Assembly (NCBI GenBank): GCA_014529385.2
Contig: CM043944.1
Coordinates: 73,334,884 to 73,398,883, forward strand
Length of the DNA stretch: 64,000 bases
Direction: 5' to 3'
DNA from: Adiantum capillus-veneris
Lineage: Eukaryota > Streptophyta > Polypodiopsida > Polypodiales > Pteridaceae
Shown: positions 34,281 to 42,398 of the stretch, piece by piece
Layout of the letters: every line of letters begins with the position of its first letter
Position numbering within the stretch: position 1 is the first letter of the stretch
The notes under the pieces: generated by a model
What the model was told of the DNA's origin: nothing
Seen by the model: the letters and a program-made list of their open reading frames with translations, nothing else
Databases searched by the model: none
Position numbers and translations under genes: made by a program

Positions 34281-34465
34281 GCCAATGGAGCAATGCTTAC
34301 ATGGGAAGAAGCTCTTGCAGAACTGGTGGAGCCTTGTTCTTGGGGAGCACCTGGAGGGGGATGGGGGAGAGGAGGAGAGGGCTCATCAGCGATCCCAGCA
34401 GATGAAGAGGTGGAGGGGGGCTGATCTTCAGCCTGCTTGGCATTCTCTTCGGTAGAAGAAGCCAT
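14877..34465 (-). CDS. HERPUD-like ER membrane protein, five exons, 17.6-kb intron
   Basis: Coding exons on the minus strand: 34465-34301, 33738-33455, 15901-15581, 15499-15393, 15133-14877. All introns are GT..AG, the phases match at every junction, and the total is 1,134 nt for 377 aa. The protein has a Ser/Pro-rich N terminus, a Pro-rich middle with IFAVPMVPVIGPLPGFPPSG, then RRFHVALQIDLLLILKLAVV and FIFNQDGSRDRLFLLLFLAG (about residues 213-252), a hydrophobic hairpin, LYQTGALSPLLRWISQ, and a C-terminal hydrophobic segment WWGILKEVQMIVVGFVTSLL. This matches, from memory, the plant relatives of the mammalian HERPUD proteins, which act in ER-associated degradation. The HERPUD ubiquitin-like domain is absent. 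The role in ERAD is inferred from the family. The gene looks intact despite nested transposons in intron 2. Confidence 0.85.
15393..15499 (-). CDS. HERPUD-like gene, exon 4
   Basis: Acceptor TCGCAG|GTATC, donor CAGCAG|GTACG. Encodes YQTGALSPLLRWISQSAQRA and a Gln-rich turn. The 81-base intron before it is short. Confidence 0.88.
15581..15901 (-). CDS. HERPUD-like gene, exon 3
   Basis: Acceptor TTATTTCTAG|GAG, donor TACTT|GTAAGT. Completes the split Leu codon of exon 2 and encodes the membrane hairpin with FNQDGSRDR. Confidence 0.88.
15902..16933. other. Intron 2, proximal part: no gene
   Basis: Includes a CT-rich stretch at about 16,610-16,800 where a unit of about 50 bases (GATTTTCTCTC...CTAGTAGATTCTCTC) is tandemly repeated. 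Nothing else is recognised. Confidence 0.5.
16934..17105 (+). repeat. LTR fragment, TGTCACGTG-type
   Basis: Starts TGTCACGTGCACATGG and contains GCCACGTGGACA and GTGAGCCTGTTCGCAAGACC, matching in order the 5' part of the gypsy LTRs at 19,302, 51,701 and 52,117. The rest of the LTR is missing. Confidence 0.6.
17110..17740 (+). pseudogene. Ty3/gypsy integrase remnant (H2C2 zinc-binding region)
   Basis: Plus-strand pieces in shifting frames: ELIKKFHESLYVGHKGACAT, VTKIKEKYW, then ESCETFKCIQM and TNQVEGRALRTKGTEG. These match the HHCC domain and the start of the catalytic core of gypsy integrases (H..GH.G...T...I...YWW...C..C). Several frameshifts and stops. No LTR partner can be tied to it. Confidence 0.75.
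17843..17864. repeat. G22 homopolymer
   Basis: 22 consecutive Gs on the plus strand, potentially G-quadruplex forming and prone to assembly error. Confidence 0.95.
18003..18773 (-). repeat. LTR of family X, with a 150-bp end duplication
   Basis: Minus-oriented. From TGTTGATGTGGC at 18,773 it shares the order of GCCACGT, CCAAAAGC and GAGTGAGG-type blocks with the LTR at 31,829-32,451 and has a similar length (about 620 bp to 18,155). The terminal block CTTGGAGTGTCCAAGC...TTAC is duplicated: it occurs at about 18,157-18,215 and again at 18,008-18,063. Carries (GA) runs near 18,080 and 18,225. Confidence 0.55.
18990..19290 (-). repeat. LTR fragment of family X
   Basis: Shares GCTCCTTATAAACAGTACAA, GAGCCCCAAAAGCAT and CCGTACAG with 18,540-18,690; the terminal part is missing. 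Confidence 0.5.
19302..19877 (+). repeat. Gypsy-type LTR fragment
   Basis: Starts TGTCACATGCACATATAACT, then GTGGACAAGTTG and CACCTTTGTGAGTCTATACG, collinear with the LTRs at 51,701 and 52,117. Its 3' part has the same CAGCGTTTTG/ATCAGCC-rich texture. It ends where a family X end (TAGGCTTGGACACTCC) begins. Confidence 0.55.
19878..20363 (-). repeat. Probable LTR end of family X and unassigned repeat
   Basis: Minus-strand terminus ...GGAGTGTCCAAGCCTATTACA resembles the ends at 18,003 and 18,155. The remaining sequence is not recognised. Confidence 0.35.
20364..20911 (+). repeat. LTR-like fragment interrupted by the copia element
   Basis: Has a TATA box CCTATATATGG near 20,508, then a (CT)n(GT)n tract and CAGATCAGCC/CTGCAAA-type sequence like other LTRs here. 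The sequence continues after the copia insertion at 26,205. Confidence 0.4.
20603..20658. repeat. (CT)n(GT)n microsatellite
   Basis: About 11 CT then 17 GT units, about 95 bases downstream of the TATA box in the fragment above. Confidence 0.95.
20917..21194 (-). repeat. 3' LTR of the copia element
   Basis: 278 bp, nearly identical to 25,926-26,204. Confidence 0.95.
21195..21205 (-). other. Polypurine tract of the copia element
   Basis: AGGTGGGAGGT on the minus strand, abutting the 3' LTR; the plus-strand primer. Confidence 0.9.
21353..23927 (-). pseudogene. Copia integrase-RT-RNaseH, broken at both ends
   Basis: After the frameshift the frame reads GLSLKSDRLDLVHSDVCEMP, a TAG (23,845-23,843), then LSLGGKKYFVSFIDDATRKV. 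Integrase core: D in SFIDD, D in LRSDNGGEY, E in NGVAERLNR. RT: WKARLVAKGY-type block (KYKARLVAKGY), KTAFLHGDL, and catalytic YVDD at 22,231-22,220. RNaseH: STSGYVFTFTGGAVSW, ALSTTEAEY, TKHIEVKYHF. The frame ends early at KVHR*, where a 2-base loss in a CACACA-like run near 21,358 replaces the expected KVHTDDNPADLLTK; the remaining codons are present to about 21,290 in the other frame. Confidence 0.95.
23886..25370 (-). CDS. Copia gag-protease and start of integrase
   Basis: 494-aa open frame starting MASSSESGNLLHIRKLEG. Residues about 20-180 form the UBN2-type capsid region (WKRLDELYAQQ, LMDLRMKEG, TLPESWDVF). A zinc knuckle CHHCGKKGHYKREC lies near residue 231, and the protease signature WILDSGASFHVTP near residue 310. 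The C-terminal LWHGRLGHMSKRGME and CEHCIYGKH are the GAG-pre-integrase HHCC region. It runs into a wrong-frame TGA because of a frameshift near 23,925; the true continuation, GLSLKSDRLDLVHSDV, is in the neighbouring frame. Confidence 0.95.
   Translation of the reverse strand: MASSSESGNLLHIRKLEGAHNFAIWKKQCYNVMLQKKQAKPIKLQGVKPVDMEIEEWEEVDELARSTIMLSVSDNLLFNVENEQTTWGMWKRLDELYAQQSAASKVYWLKKLMDLRMKEGTHMSVHLNEFNSIFSQLRELKFTIDEEFKATFLLCTLPESWDVFRTALSNSSASLKYADVESSLLMEEMNRKNTTGGSSNALHLRGRSQQREKSDSKDRARSKSRRKDVVCHHCGKKGHYKRECYEWKKEKNKGAETDAKDKGNVKKSTVLIEEINVASSCDSDSNTDTLNASSVDAHTLAMGSDVDMHTWILDSGASFHVTPHRDWFTQDSGEVQGTVYLGDNYACDIAGIGSVQFSFADGMTFVLHKVRHVPQLKKSLISTGQLDDAGYHTTFGDSKWKICKGARIVAKGCKSDTLYPLHVSSVRDHVVAVTEQPSVSLWHGRLGHMSKRGMETLSRCGYLPCLRYADFSHCEHCIYGKHSQTPHKRSFFEV
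25912..25923 (-). other. tRNA-Met primer binding site of the copia element
   Basis: TGGTATCAGAGC, two bases inside the 5' LTR end. Confidence 0.95.
25926..26204 (-). repeat. 5' LTR of the copia element
   Basis: 279 bp, TGTTAGGG...CCCACA. Contains a (CT)n run in sense orientation (26,022-26,039). Confidence 0.95.
26349..27611 (-). CDS. Gag coiled coil fused to His/Asp-rich module of unknown function
   Basis: 420-aa open frame. Residues 1-90 are a highly charged helix with repeated (R/K)ENKERxAxFD units, a probable coiled coil. Residues about 85-145 are a His/Asp tract (KHDTQDLHDDKHDDLNDNDK). Residues about 165-345 contain LVDTFSSEANL, EVLCVRM, PRHDILYVEHDLLMNEHECM, SHSMSLPWHDTVVERA, LPQLID-like LSQLIDLDQQEKI and LHGMGMFMFL. 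The last about 60 residues, after TLDEVV, are unlike element 1. The same module follows the protease in element 1, where RT should be. No catalytic RT, RNaseH or integrase motif is seen. The frame has stayed open, unlike the copy in element 1. Function unknown. Confidence 0.7.
   Translation of the reverse strand: MATIEREHEQARLEAKAREAKLDRENKEREAEFDRENKERQATFDCENKARQAMNDRHMKEMLGLFSQIQAQMQEIREKETLSVSSSPKHDTQDLHDDKHDDLNDNDKHDELHDDQNVISHKHDDLHEDDVIVHKDDVLVDTFSSEANLIADLINHEEPILALERRSKEPPQEVLCVRMISHHALFECFIRDRFLYFSQRLYVIPFPRHDILYVEHDLLMNEHECMRIIHEKLKSMHSRKSHSMSLPWHDTVVERAQESASTKHGHFRCELSQLIDLDQQEKIRSHCLHVFDERFGTLSLCSSTLHAQSLEKTRFFPVTLHGMGMFMFLCRKWFQEFSDMEILEEERSMTLDEVVAVHPKTQLGGDVNAAVQRFSACSYAPGTVWRIAECLGRVGNQSRSPKWAENREKQQWYMAENCSR
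27625..27900 (-). pseudogene. Gag N terminus of gypsy element 2
   Basis: Starts MVITRSGMDTSLGGDEHERG, aligning with MVVTRSGIDTSHSGDEHERG of element 1, then PSPSPSTPRIALTPMEELKQL and the start of a charged helix. A frameshift near 27,650 sends it to a stop; the helix resumes in the frame of the 27,611 ORF. The solo LTR lies 10 bases upstream of this ATG. Confidence 0.75.
27911..29610 (+). mobile_element. Solo LTR-like insertion of 1.7 kb with TSD GAAGT
   Basis: Exactly 1,700 bp between perfect 5-bp duplications GAAGT (27,906-27,910 and 29,611-29,615). It splits the leader of gypsy element 2, which is uninterrupted in the other copy. It starts TGTCACGAGGACGTGG and ends CGATTTTA; TG...TA would be TG...CA with one C-to-T change. 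Contains an internal direct repeat (GGGGAGCCTCG at 28,762 and 29,044) and no recognisable protein, primer site or polypurine tract, hence the solo-LTR call. Confidence 0.65.
29611..30089 (-). repeat. Leader of gypsy element 2 with CAAGAACC repeats
   Basis: Collinear with 53,361-53,845 of element 1 (GCTTGTTGCG, GGCGTG, GAAGAGTGACAGGAA, GCGGCCGGCCAAT, GAGGTGGGAAAAAGCAACC). The part at 29,625-29,760 consists of CAAGAACC-type repeats on the minus strand. Confidence 0.8.
30090..30101 (-). other. tRNA-Met primer binding site of gypsy element 2
   Basis: TGGTATCAGAGC, one base after the LTR end. Confidence 0.95.
30103..31297 (-). repeat. 5' LTR of gypsy element 2
   Basis: 1,195 bp, TGTCACGTGACATATCC...CGCTGCACCTTACA. 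It is collinear with the LTRs of 52,117-58,086 (same start, AACCCTATGTGTCCGTGGAC, and same end). Confidence 0.88.
31816..31827 (-). other. tRNA-Met primer binding site of the family X element
   Basis: TGGTATCAGAGC following the LTR end by one base. Confidence 0.9.
31829..32451 (-). repeat. LTR of family X
   Basis: 623 bp, TGTCAACATATTCC...AAGTCTTTGACA, one base before the primer site. Similar in length and block order to 18,155-18,773; fragments at 18,990 and 58,567. Confidence 0.7.
31873..31914. repeat. (GA)n microsatellite in family X LTR
   Basis: About 21 units; (CT)n in the sense of the LTR. Confidence 0.95.
32571..32790 (+). pseudogene. Ty3/gypsy reverse transcriptase remnant
   Basis: Plus-strand QQEKSMSQVNALLKKRL, then CSPLLLVQKKDKSWRMCI, the first RT blocks of gypsy polymerases (xPVLLVKKKDGSWRMCVDYRAL). 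The following RALSQSVK is in a neighbouring frame. Only about 75 codons remain. Confidence 0.75.
32791..33454. other. Intron 2 of HERPUD-like gene, 5' part
   Basis: No gene or repeat family recognised; starts with the exon 2 donor GTAAGT at 33,454. Confidence 0.5.
33455..33738 (-). CDS. HERPUD-like gene, exon 2
   Basis: Acceptor TTTTTCACAG|ACT, donor CCCCT|GTAAGT. Begins TQSHPKTQPP and ends ISYNIP-type SYNIPL, phase 2. Contains the conserved-looking VPMVPVIGPLPGFPP motif. Confidence 0.85.
34204..34277. repeat. (GT)n(GA)n microsatellite in intron 1 of the HERPUD-like gene
   Basis: About 14 GT and 20 GA units, starting some 23 bases inside the intron. Reads (CT)n(AC)n in the gene's sense. Confidence 0.95.
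34301..34465 (-). CDS. HERPUD-like gene, exon 1
   Basis: Codes for 55 residues, MASSTEENAK to ARASSH. Donor CAT|GTAAGC, phase 0. An in-frame ATG also exists 24 bases upstream (34,489); the inner ATG was chosen because the MASS start suits the family and lies about 110 bases after the predicted start site. Confidence 0.8.
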
Positions 34466-34604
34466 CCTGTGCGCGTTGAGACCTACCAAACAATCGTCGT
34501 CGGCAAGATCTGGTACCTGTCTGATGCGCCAGGCGGAATCGATTGCGTTGCCGACTTCGGTCTGAAGGTCTGACGTTTCTAGTGTTAAGCTCTTCGGGAG
34601 CTCA

Positions 34605-34611
34605 TCTTATA
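34605..34611 (-). promoter_or_regulatory. TATA box of the HERPUD-like gene
   Basis: CCTATAAGATG on the minus strand, about 140 bases before the chosen ATG, with CpG-containing sequence between. This gives a transcription start near 34,575-34,580 if the usual spacing holds. Confidence 0.5.
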
Positions 34612-34798
34612 GGGGAGTGTGACGATAAAACGATTTTACATCAGTATGGCAGCAATGTCTAATTTAGTCTTGCTCTATAGAACATAACATAACAAGTGCA
34701 AATTGACACTCCAGGGAACAAGAGAATGACTAATTTGGCAAGGGCAACACTGCGTGAAAGGGATATACATTTGAAAAATGCTATAGGAGGAGACAAAG

Positions 34799-35840
34799 TT
34801 AAGTGCATCGATTATTAGAGATTGTAGGGATGGTTATAATCCAAGCGAGGTTGTACTCGGCTCGCACTTTTGAAGGTGGATGTTGAGTGTGTTTTGTCTT
34901 TCTTCTTTCGTAGTTATTCTGTTTTATCTTTCTTCTTTTGTAGTTATTCTCGGTACAATGAATGAGAACAACGATACATGTAACTTCACCTTCTGTATTT
35001 TGTGTTATGGCATCGACAATGCATGTTGCACCGTTTGCTGCACCGATTGTCAAGTCGATGTTTTCAATAATCATGCAGCGCACGCCAATTACGATCGAAT
35101 CCAGATCATTGAACTTAGGATCTAGGAGCCACTACTAAAGGACATTTATGTTATCCGCGTTCGTCTTCGTTTCAACTTTTGTAATGTGAGTTTGATTATA
35201 CAAACCTATTTCTGTAAGTACAGATTATCGTAGTGGAGTTCTTGATATAATCTTGTACATGCGCTTCATCTATAATACATGTACCCAAGGTACAATTCAT
35301 ATCATCTATGGGTGGTTTTCTCTCAAGAATAATGGTCAAGAACTGAAGCAATTCAGGGTCCGTTGCAAGTCTTATAGAGCATGACATCCTGTACAAAGTT
35401 GCATGTAGCCAATGGATCGAGCTTGTGATATAGCATGTGTTACAAAGCTCCCATGCGTGACTACGAACTAGGGGTAGTTGGGCAAGATCACCAGCAGAGA
35501 ACACATTTATTGTTGAAGGGATCTGCCAATGTACTGCTTGTTACGTTGACATTTTGTCTTGCGATGAGGTCAAAAGTTGTTTGGGTTACCATTGATAGCT
35601 CGTCTATAATTATAATATATGCCTCTTTTATGTCCAAATATCGCTCATCAGTCTCATGAATAGAGAGGGGATATTGTTGATTCTCGGTTGGTATCTTGAA
35701 CTCGTAATGGACAGTAGATGCAATGCTGCTAAGTCTTGTTGCTTCCGCTCCGATGGCAAAGCGCCCAACAATAATACAGAAGTGAGGGTAGTAGGAGTGT
35801 CTATTTCATTTGTATGTGACCACGTTTATCGCTATATATG
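34799..35840 (-). pseudogene. PIF1-type helicase remnant (Helitron-like)
   Basis: Minus-strand fragments in helicase order: FAIGAEATRLSSIASTVHYE (near 35,760-35,700), AYIIIIDELSMVTQTTFDLI (Walker B, 35,628-35,570), then in another frame GDLAQLPLVRSHAWE (35,490-35,446), ATDPELLQFL, IICTYRNRF, and RCMIIENIDLTIGAANGA (35,080-35,030), the C-terminal PIF1 block. At least two frameshifts and stops. Plant genomic PIF1 fragments usually come from Helitrons; no Rep domain or Helitron termini were seen, so a host PIF1 relic is also possible. It lies directly upstream of the HERPUD-like promoter, same strand. Confidence 0.7.
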
Positions 35841-36826
35841 TGAGGTACGCGCCATGCAAGAGGGACATACTTCTAGATTGTGAGCAACGATGTCACATTG
35901 CATGCTCCAATCTTTATACAATGCAGTAATTTCAAACCATGACCTAGCATATGGACGATAAGCTAGTTTCATGTTGGCTGCAGTTTGCTCCCTAGCTTAT
36001 TGACACTTGGAATGTAATCTTCTAGGTCTTGAGAACTTCATACTTATACATAGTATGGGAGAAATGAGGAGCATATATAGTATGGCATCAATTATTTAGA
36101 CACTTAGTATGGTATTAATTATTTAGAGCTAAAGTAAAGATGCACAAGGTGAATTCACTTGTGATAAAGTACATGCATTCACTACTTGTGTATTCACTAT
36201 TGTAATACATCACATGCATTGGCTAGCAACCGTCTGCAAAGAGTTGTGAGTGTAACTAACATGTGCAGATGTTGATTGACATCGACTGTATAGTTTTGAA
36301 AACGAGATCCAAATAAATCAAAGCAAAGGAAGTAATGTGAAAAATTCTAAAACAAGCAAATAGATAAAGCATGAATGAACTGCAACAATAAATGAGATGT
36401 TTTATGCAATGTTGTACTAATGCTTTTTGATTATCCAAACTACACGCCGATATTTGAGTCAAACTACAAAAAAGCAATGTAAATAGTTAAACATATCATC
36501 TTGCAATGAAACGTCATAGACTAAAAGTGCAAAGTATACAATGCACGTCATACAGAGGTGCCATACAAAAGTATGGTGGAGAGTTGGCATTGTAGTCTCT
36601 CCAAAAAATTATAAGAAACGGAATTCGTGCCTTGCCCCATAGCGTTTATGTGTTGCGCCAGGCAAACGCATGCGCATGGAAAATTGGATGCAGATAATGG
36701 GCCTTGCAGTGTTGTTGAGACGAGTCACGCTTGTGCAATTGAAACGTGCAGTGTTGTGAATATATGTCCTCCCTGCCATGCACAAAACACGCAGATGTAA
36801 ATTTATGTTCCATGTCCTCTAGGTTT

Positions 36827-36832
<6 letters not shown>
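35841..36832. other. AT-rich spacer, nothing recognised
   Basis: No coding motif, RNA gene or repeat family seen. Confidence 0.45.

Positions 36833-36873
<41 letters not shown>
36833..36873. repeat. (GT)n microsatellite
   Basis: About 20 GT units. Confidence 0.95.
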
Positions 36874-36874
<1 letters not shown>

Positions 36875-36913
36875 GTAAGTTGCTTCGGTTAGCAATTATG
36901 TTTTCTTGCCTCC

Positions 36914-37135
36914 TTGCTGGCTAACCCCCGTTATGTATCGTGCTTCCTAACTGCACATGATAATGGGCATCTTGAGGTAGGAATCCCCATAGAGGAAGGC
37001 ACTATATTCAGTCCGCTCATCAATAATCCAAATGCGCATCTGGCGAACTACTATTACGTGATGCTCATGGGCATTAGTACGGGTTGCGTTCCGCTCGATA
37101 TCATTCACCTTCAAAACAGAACCAAAAAGTGGTAG
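36914..37135 (+). pseudogene. Probable A1 aspartic protease (nepenthesin-like) fragment
   Basis: 73-codon frame with YVSCFLTAHDNGHLEVGIP and TIFSPLINNP, then YYYVMLMGISTGCVPLDI. The pattern F(S/T)PLxxNP...YYV.L.GIS.G...L.I is that of the middle of plant nepenthesin/CND41-type proteases. Neither catalytic Asp-Thr-Gly/Asp-Ser-Gly triad is in the fragment, and flanking frames give nothing, so it is a dead fragment if the identification is right. Confidence 0.45.
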
Positions 37136-40100
37136 GGACGTTGTCATATTTAGCAGTTATGAAGCCCATACTACCTTGCACTCAGCTGCCTACTAGGCAT
37201 TGTGGCAAGCTATGACCAACTAGAACTTGTAAATGTCCCATGTTATACTTCTCAACACATCAACCTGCAGTTGAAGGCAACAAGACGTCGAATTTATCAG
37301 TCCGTTTGACGTATGTTATTTCCAAGGGGTTTTAATCAAGGTCTCACTCAAGTAGCAATTCTCTTCAACACCGCCCGAAGGTGAGGGTATAATGAGTGTG
37401 TTTTGGTGGCCATAGATACGATATACTCTGAGCAGTAATGAGAAAAAAACAACTCTATAGATCCATCAATTTTGGGCCTCCAATAACCACTTTCTTCGTG
37501 CAGAGGGCACAACAACCATCCATTAAAAACTAGTATCTCTAGTCAAAAGATGCAACTAGAAGGCTGTCAAGGTGGGATCCCTCCAAAAGATGTAGAAGCA
37601 AGTGCTTACGATAGAGGTACTAGTATTGAGTTATTGATGCAATTGAGGTGGCGGCTGAAGCCTGCCATAAATTTAGCCCTTTTTTGCATACAACCAGATT
37701 CCATATGTTCAGTCCAATCAGTGTCGTCGACACCATCCCATGCGGCCAACTCTCCTTCTCAAGCCCCGACGGCCCTCCAATCCGCAGCACCCCAGCCAAC
37801 TCCTCTGTCTAGACAACTCTAGGGCCTCCTCAAATTTTTGTCAATGTAATGGATCTTATATGCTAAGCTAGTAAGAGATGTAGCATCATGAGGAATGTAT
37901 TTGCACAAGAGGGCGCTTGGCACCCAACATATATGATATATTGAGTGTATAACTAAATAAAATAATTTTTGAATCTTGAGGTTGCAAAGTGCATTCGACA
38001 GTAGATCACAAACTCTGTCCTCTTGACACTGAAATTGGTTTCGCACACTCAGACAACATATTAACAATAGCATGCCCTGCGCTATGGAATGTTAAGTCGT
38101 TGTTGGCGATAATTGCACTCGGCATGTTCGGCATACTATAGCTGCTATATGGAGTTTCTACCTCGACCGCCTACTGCACAAAAGACGTTTAAGAAGATGT
38201 GAATAGATTTTCATTGCCCATCCTGGAGTAGCTTTCCTCCAAGGGAAAATGAGGGTTTGTGTTGGCTACAATACCAAACTGATGTCTGCCATATGCAGCC
38301 ATCTGAACTTGATCCGATAGCTGCTACGTACGTGGACCTTTGCTCATAGGATCCGCCACAGAATCGTGGTTAACTCTGCAAGCAGGGAGCTCCAAATTTG
38401 CTATAATTGTTGGGCGTTAAAATCCACACCACCAGCATTCCCTGCTTCGTATGCAGTTGTTGAAGAGCAACGCTGCAGTATACTCTTGTTGCTAATCACC
38501 GCGTTGACTGTCGCCTGCATGCGGTTTAGCAAGAGAAGCTCTTTACAGGCCACAATATTGGCCATATTGTTTGTAAATTTTCTACTATCCCACCCAGTTG
38601 TTGAATTACCAGCAGTGAACTGCTATTGGAGGCTAATAGGTGCTAACATATTGGTATGCCTGTCTCCAGTAATTCCATTACTCCGTAGTCTGTGTTCTTC
38701 GGCTTCTCTAGCATCAAATCTCTTTATGTGGAAAAAATAATTAGATTCCACTTTTGCTCTTTGACTATTCTTTTGATCCTAGTCGGAAGCTTAGGCACCT
38801 GGATGATTGACTGCTTGACCTTCGTTGCAATCCTACTGCATCTCCTTGGAGCTACACATTAACCAACTCCCATGGACACCATATCGTGCGTTGAATTATT
38901 CATGAGAGATGTTTCTGTTTGTCTACAGATTGTTTCGAAATGCTTGCCTCATCAAATTTTCATATAGGCTATCAACAAAGTTGGATGAGGAGTGTGACTG
39001 AAGCCAACGACTCATCAAACCATGACTTGCACTAGTGGCAATATTCCTCAATGCCTTTCCCTCGACATTGAGTTGTCTTCCACTAGTCCCCTCACACTTT
39101 CTGCTAAAAGTGTAAGCAGCTAGCACTGAAGCCGCTGGCTTAATTACTTGAGGATAACCATCATAAGCTTTGGTGTGATCGATCTTGCTAAGCTTTTCTG
39201 CCCTCATGTCCATTTTGATGTTTACTCTTTCCATTTCTTCGGCCTCTACCGTTTGCATCGCCAACAACCTAATAGCATCAAAAGAAAAATGTGTTGAACG
39301 GGCTTGCAAAGGCAATGAGTTTTTGGTGATTCAACTCAACTGATCATTGATTGAAATCTGATATATTTTGTTTCAGTAGCACTAGAATAGACCTCTGCCA
39401 TGGGTTGATCGCACAAAATATATGATCTTTGAGAGTGCTCATCACGTCAGCAAGCATCCGATGTACACTCCAACTAGATGATCTGTGAAATATAACCAGG
39501 GTTTGAAATGTCTCCAATACTCCTTTCCCGTTTTGCCTGGCTTGCTGCTGCTGCACAGGCAAAGATCGCAGAAAAGAATTGGTGTGAATTTTGAGAATTA
39601 GGCATGGGGATCTGATGCATATCATTTCCACGAATATTCAAGGATGACCGAGGGCACATAATTGTTGAATTTGCATGAGCTATACTTGGAGTGGCATAAT
39701 TCTGACCATAACTAATGAGGCTGTTCGAGGCGGCGGGCAACAAAAGAAGCGACCTCTAAACACTCATCGTGTGCTACTCAATTGGGGCTGGGGCAACTAC
39801 AAGCACACAAGACAACAACAAACCCACAACCAAACCCAACAAAAGAAAGGGGCACCACCTAGTTATGGATGAGAACTAGGACGCAAATAGTATGTAGCCC
39901 AACGTGCAAAGAGAAGAATGCAAAATTGCCACACAAACACACCAAACACGGTCCTTCACAACCGTAGGGATTTGGAAGAGAGTAAGATAGAGAGCACAAA
40001 TCAACTTGAACAGCTAGATCTTGGCATAAAAGATTAGATGCTTCCAAGCTTTAAAAAATTAGAGAGACAACACAAGGCTTGATCTTATTGCCATTTTACC

Positions 40101-42398
40101 ATTGTCTTAGGGTTATGGGAGCCCTCTCACCATATCACCCTCTTACAATTAGACATAGGCAAACAATTCAACAAGCCTCTTAAAACCACAAAGCATGAAA
40201 GGATACAAATAATCTTGAGGACAAGTTCACCTTATACAAGCCATTGAGCCAAATTGTCGAATTGATTTTGGAGAGAAGAGGCGTAGCCGTTGTACACAAT
40301 TGCACCCCAAAATATCAATCTTATTTATGAGCAAGTGGAAGCTACAAATGTGATGGAGAGTAGGACATCACTCAATTCCTCTCAATAGCCTCAAAGCATC
40401 TCCATGCACGTATGAGTATAATGTGATAGAGAGCTCTCAGACACAACTAGGGTTGGAGAGTTCTATGTTATGTGTGCAATCACTCTTACAAAGAAGAGAA
40501 GATATCTATTTATAGGTTTTTGGAAGCCCCGATTAGGATTAAACCTAATCAATTTTATTAAGAGTAACATAGATTATGAATTTTTTTAAAGGCAAAAGAA
40601 GAGAGATTTGAGTGAAACACTTGGAAGTGCCTACTTTTGTGGATAATAGAGGGTGCATTTTTTACAACAAGGTTAGTGGTTAGTGTTAGTAATTACTAAA
40701 AAGTTAGTACAATGGGTAGAATGAGTTTGATGGTAAAAGGAGATGGTGAATGAAGTGGGAATCCTTGAGATGGTGAAGCCTTGAAGAAGCTTGGACTTAC
40801 CTTGTGTAGATTGTCAAGAATGACCACCAATCTTCTTCTTCTTCTCTTCTTTTCTTTACACCTTCGTTACCGATGTCGATCACTAATTATGAAAATGATG
40901 ATTCCTTGACGAGATTTTCCAATTTTGCAGAGGTTAAGCATGGCTTACATGCTGAATTTTATGTACATAGAGAAGAGGTAACATGAAATTATGAGTTAGA
41001 GGTAATAGAGAGAGACATAGATAGGGTGTATATACATGTAGAGTTCATATGGGAACTAATGGAGGTGAGAGGAGAGGTTAGTGGTGAAGAGGGTGAAAGA
41101 AACCATGAAAGTTGCAGGTTTGAGCGAGGGATCGAGAGGAATGAATGTGTGTGTGTGTGTGTGTGTGTGTAGAAGTGTGAAGGAAGGTGAGAGAAGACTA
41201 AAGTGACTTGCTAGAAAAAGTGGGCAGATTGGGATCCACCATAAAATTCATACGTATCGATGGTATATCCAAAAATTATGCAAAAAAATGAGGTGATTAT
41301 TTAGTTTGTGGAATACATTTTGTCTATTGGTCACTTCTTCAAATTTTGAGCGGAGATAGATGCCAAGAATCTCACAAAAAACCCTATTTTTTATGCATGC
41401 AAAAGTCTTTTAGTGCCCCCCCTCCCCCTCCTTTGTTGAATTTGCACAATGCATCCAAGAGTGAGCCCCTCTTTGAGTCATATCATAATACATAGCATCC
41501 AAGTTATCTTTACACATGCATGGAAGAGGATCATTGGTGAATAAAAAATATATATACATGGTGGGACTAGTGTATGTTCATGGATTTTAGCTTAATGAGC
41601 ACATGGTGTTTAAATTAAGAATACATAATACAAAAATATGGAAGAATTATCGATATGAAAAAAGATATTGGAATCATATGATATGATCCCTTTTTTGTAT
41701 TATTTTGGGTGAAAGAGAAAAAAGTATGCAAGTGAATGAAAATTATATAATAAAAGTGACTAAGGGAGTAGGAGCCGGGTTTTTTGTTTTTCACAAGGGT
41801 GATGATAAAAATGTGGAGGTGATTTGTATACAAGAAAAAAATATTTATAAGATTAGAGAATGTACACATTGGCAACAAAAATATACTTATGGTGCAAGAG
41901 GATAAAAGAAGGCATACATAGCCTTATAAAAAACACACCTAGGTTTAAATATTTAAATAAAATACCAAATAATTATAAGAAATCTCTATATTTAGGCCCC
42001 ATATACAATGAAATATTTACACACAAAAAGGTCATAATATACTTTTCTTTTTTATTTTATTTTTATTTTTTTGGCTCAACTAGCACAGTGACTAACTAAT
42101 TGAGGGGTTTTGAGGAGATATGGGGAAAGTCTTCTAACTCACACATGCCTATGTACAGTGAAAGGGGGAGGATAGCCACAATGTTTGACTGATTTTGATA
42201 GGGTGAGGTAGCTCACTATGGCAATTTTGGATAGCCAAAAAATGGCTATCACTAGTTGCACCTGTAGAAACGAGCTGAGTAAGGTAGTTGAAGCCGGACA
42301 TACTCTTCAACTGGCCACTGAGTCTTGTTGCACACAAAGCTACTATGATCGCTAGGTGCGAAAGGCGTTGGTAGGCTAATAATTAGGTATTGAGGTTT
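37136..42398. other. 5.3-kb region without recognised gene
   Basis: AT-rich overall. The longest frames are 38,923-39,315 (minus, 130 codons, includes LLAMQTVEAEEMERVNIKMD, helical, no family recognised), 39,474-39,743 (minus) and 38,366-38,740 (plus, hydrophobic). The minus frames between 38,100 and 39,750 could be exons of an unrecognised or decayed gene, but no splice chain could be supported. A short (GT)n lies at 41,150-41,170. Confidence 0.4.

Noticed and set aside
38366-38740. Plus-strand frame with CYNCWALKSTP, reminiscent of a GATA zinc finger
   Set aside because: Only the first Cys pair fits; the second pair (CNAC) is absent and the rest is hydrophobic. Treated as chance.
38923-39315. 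130-codon minus frame as a possible host exon
   Set aside because: No family recognised and no supported splice partners; listed only as part of the unassigned region.
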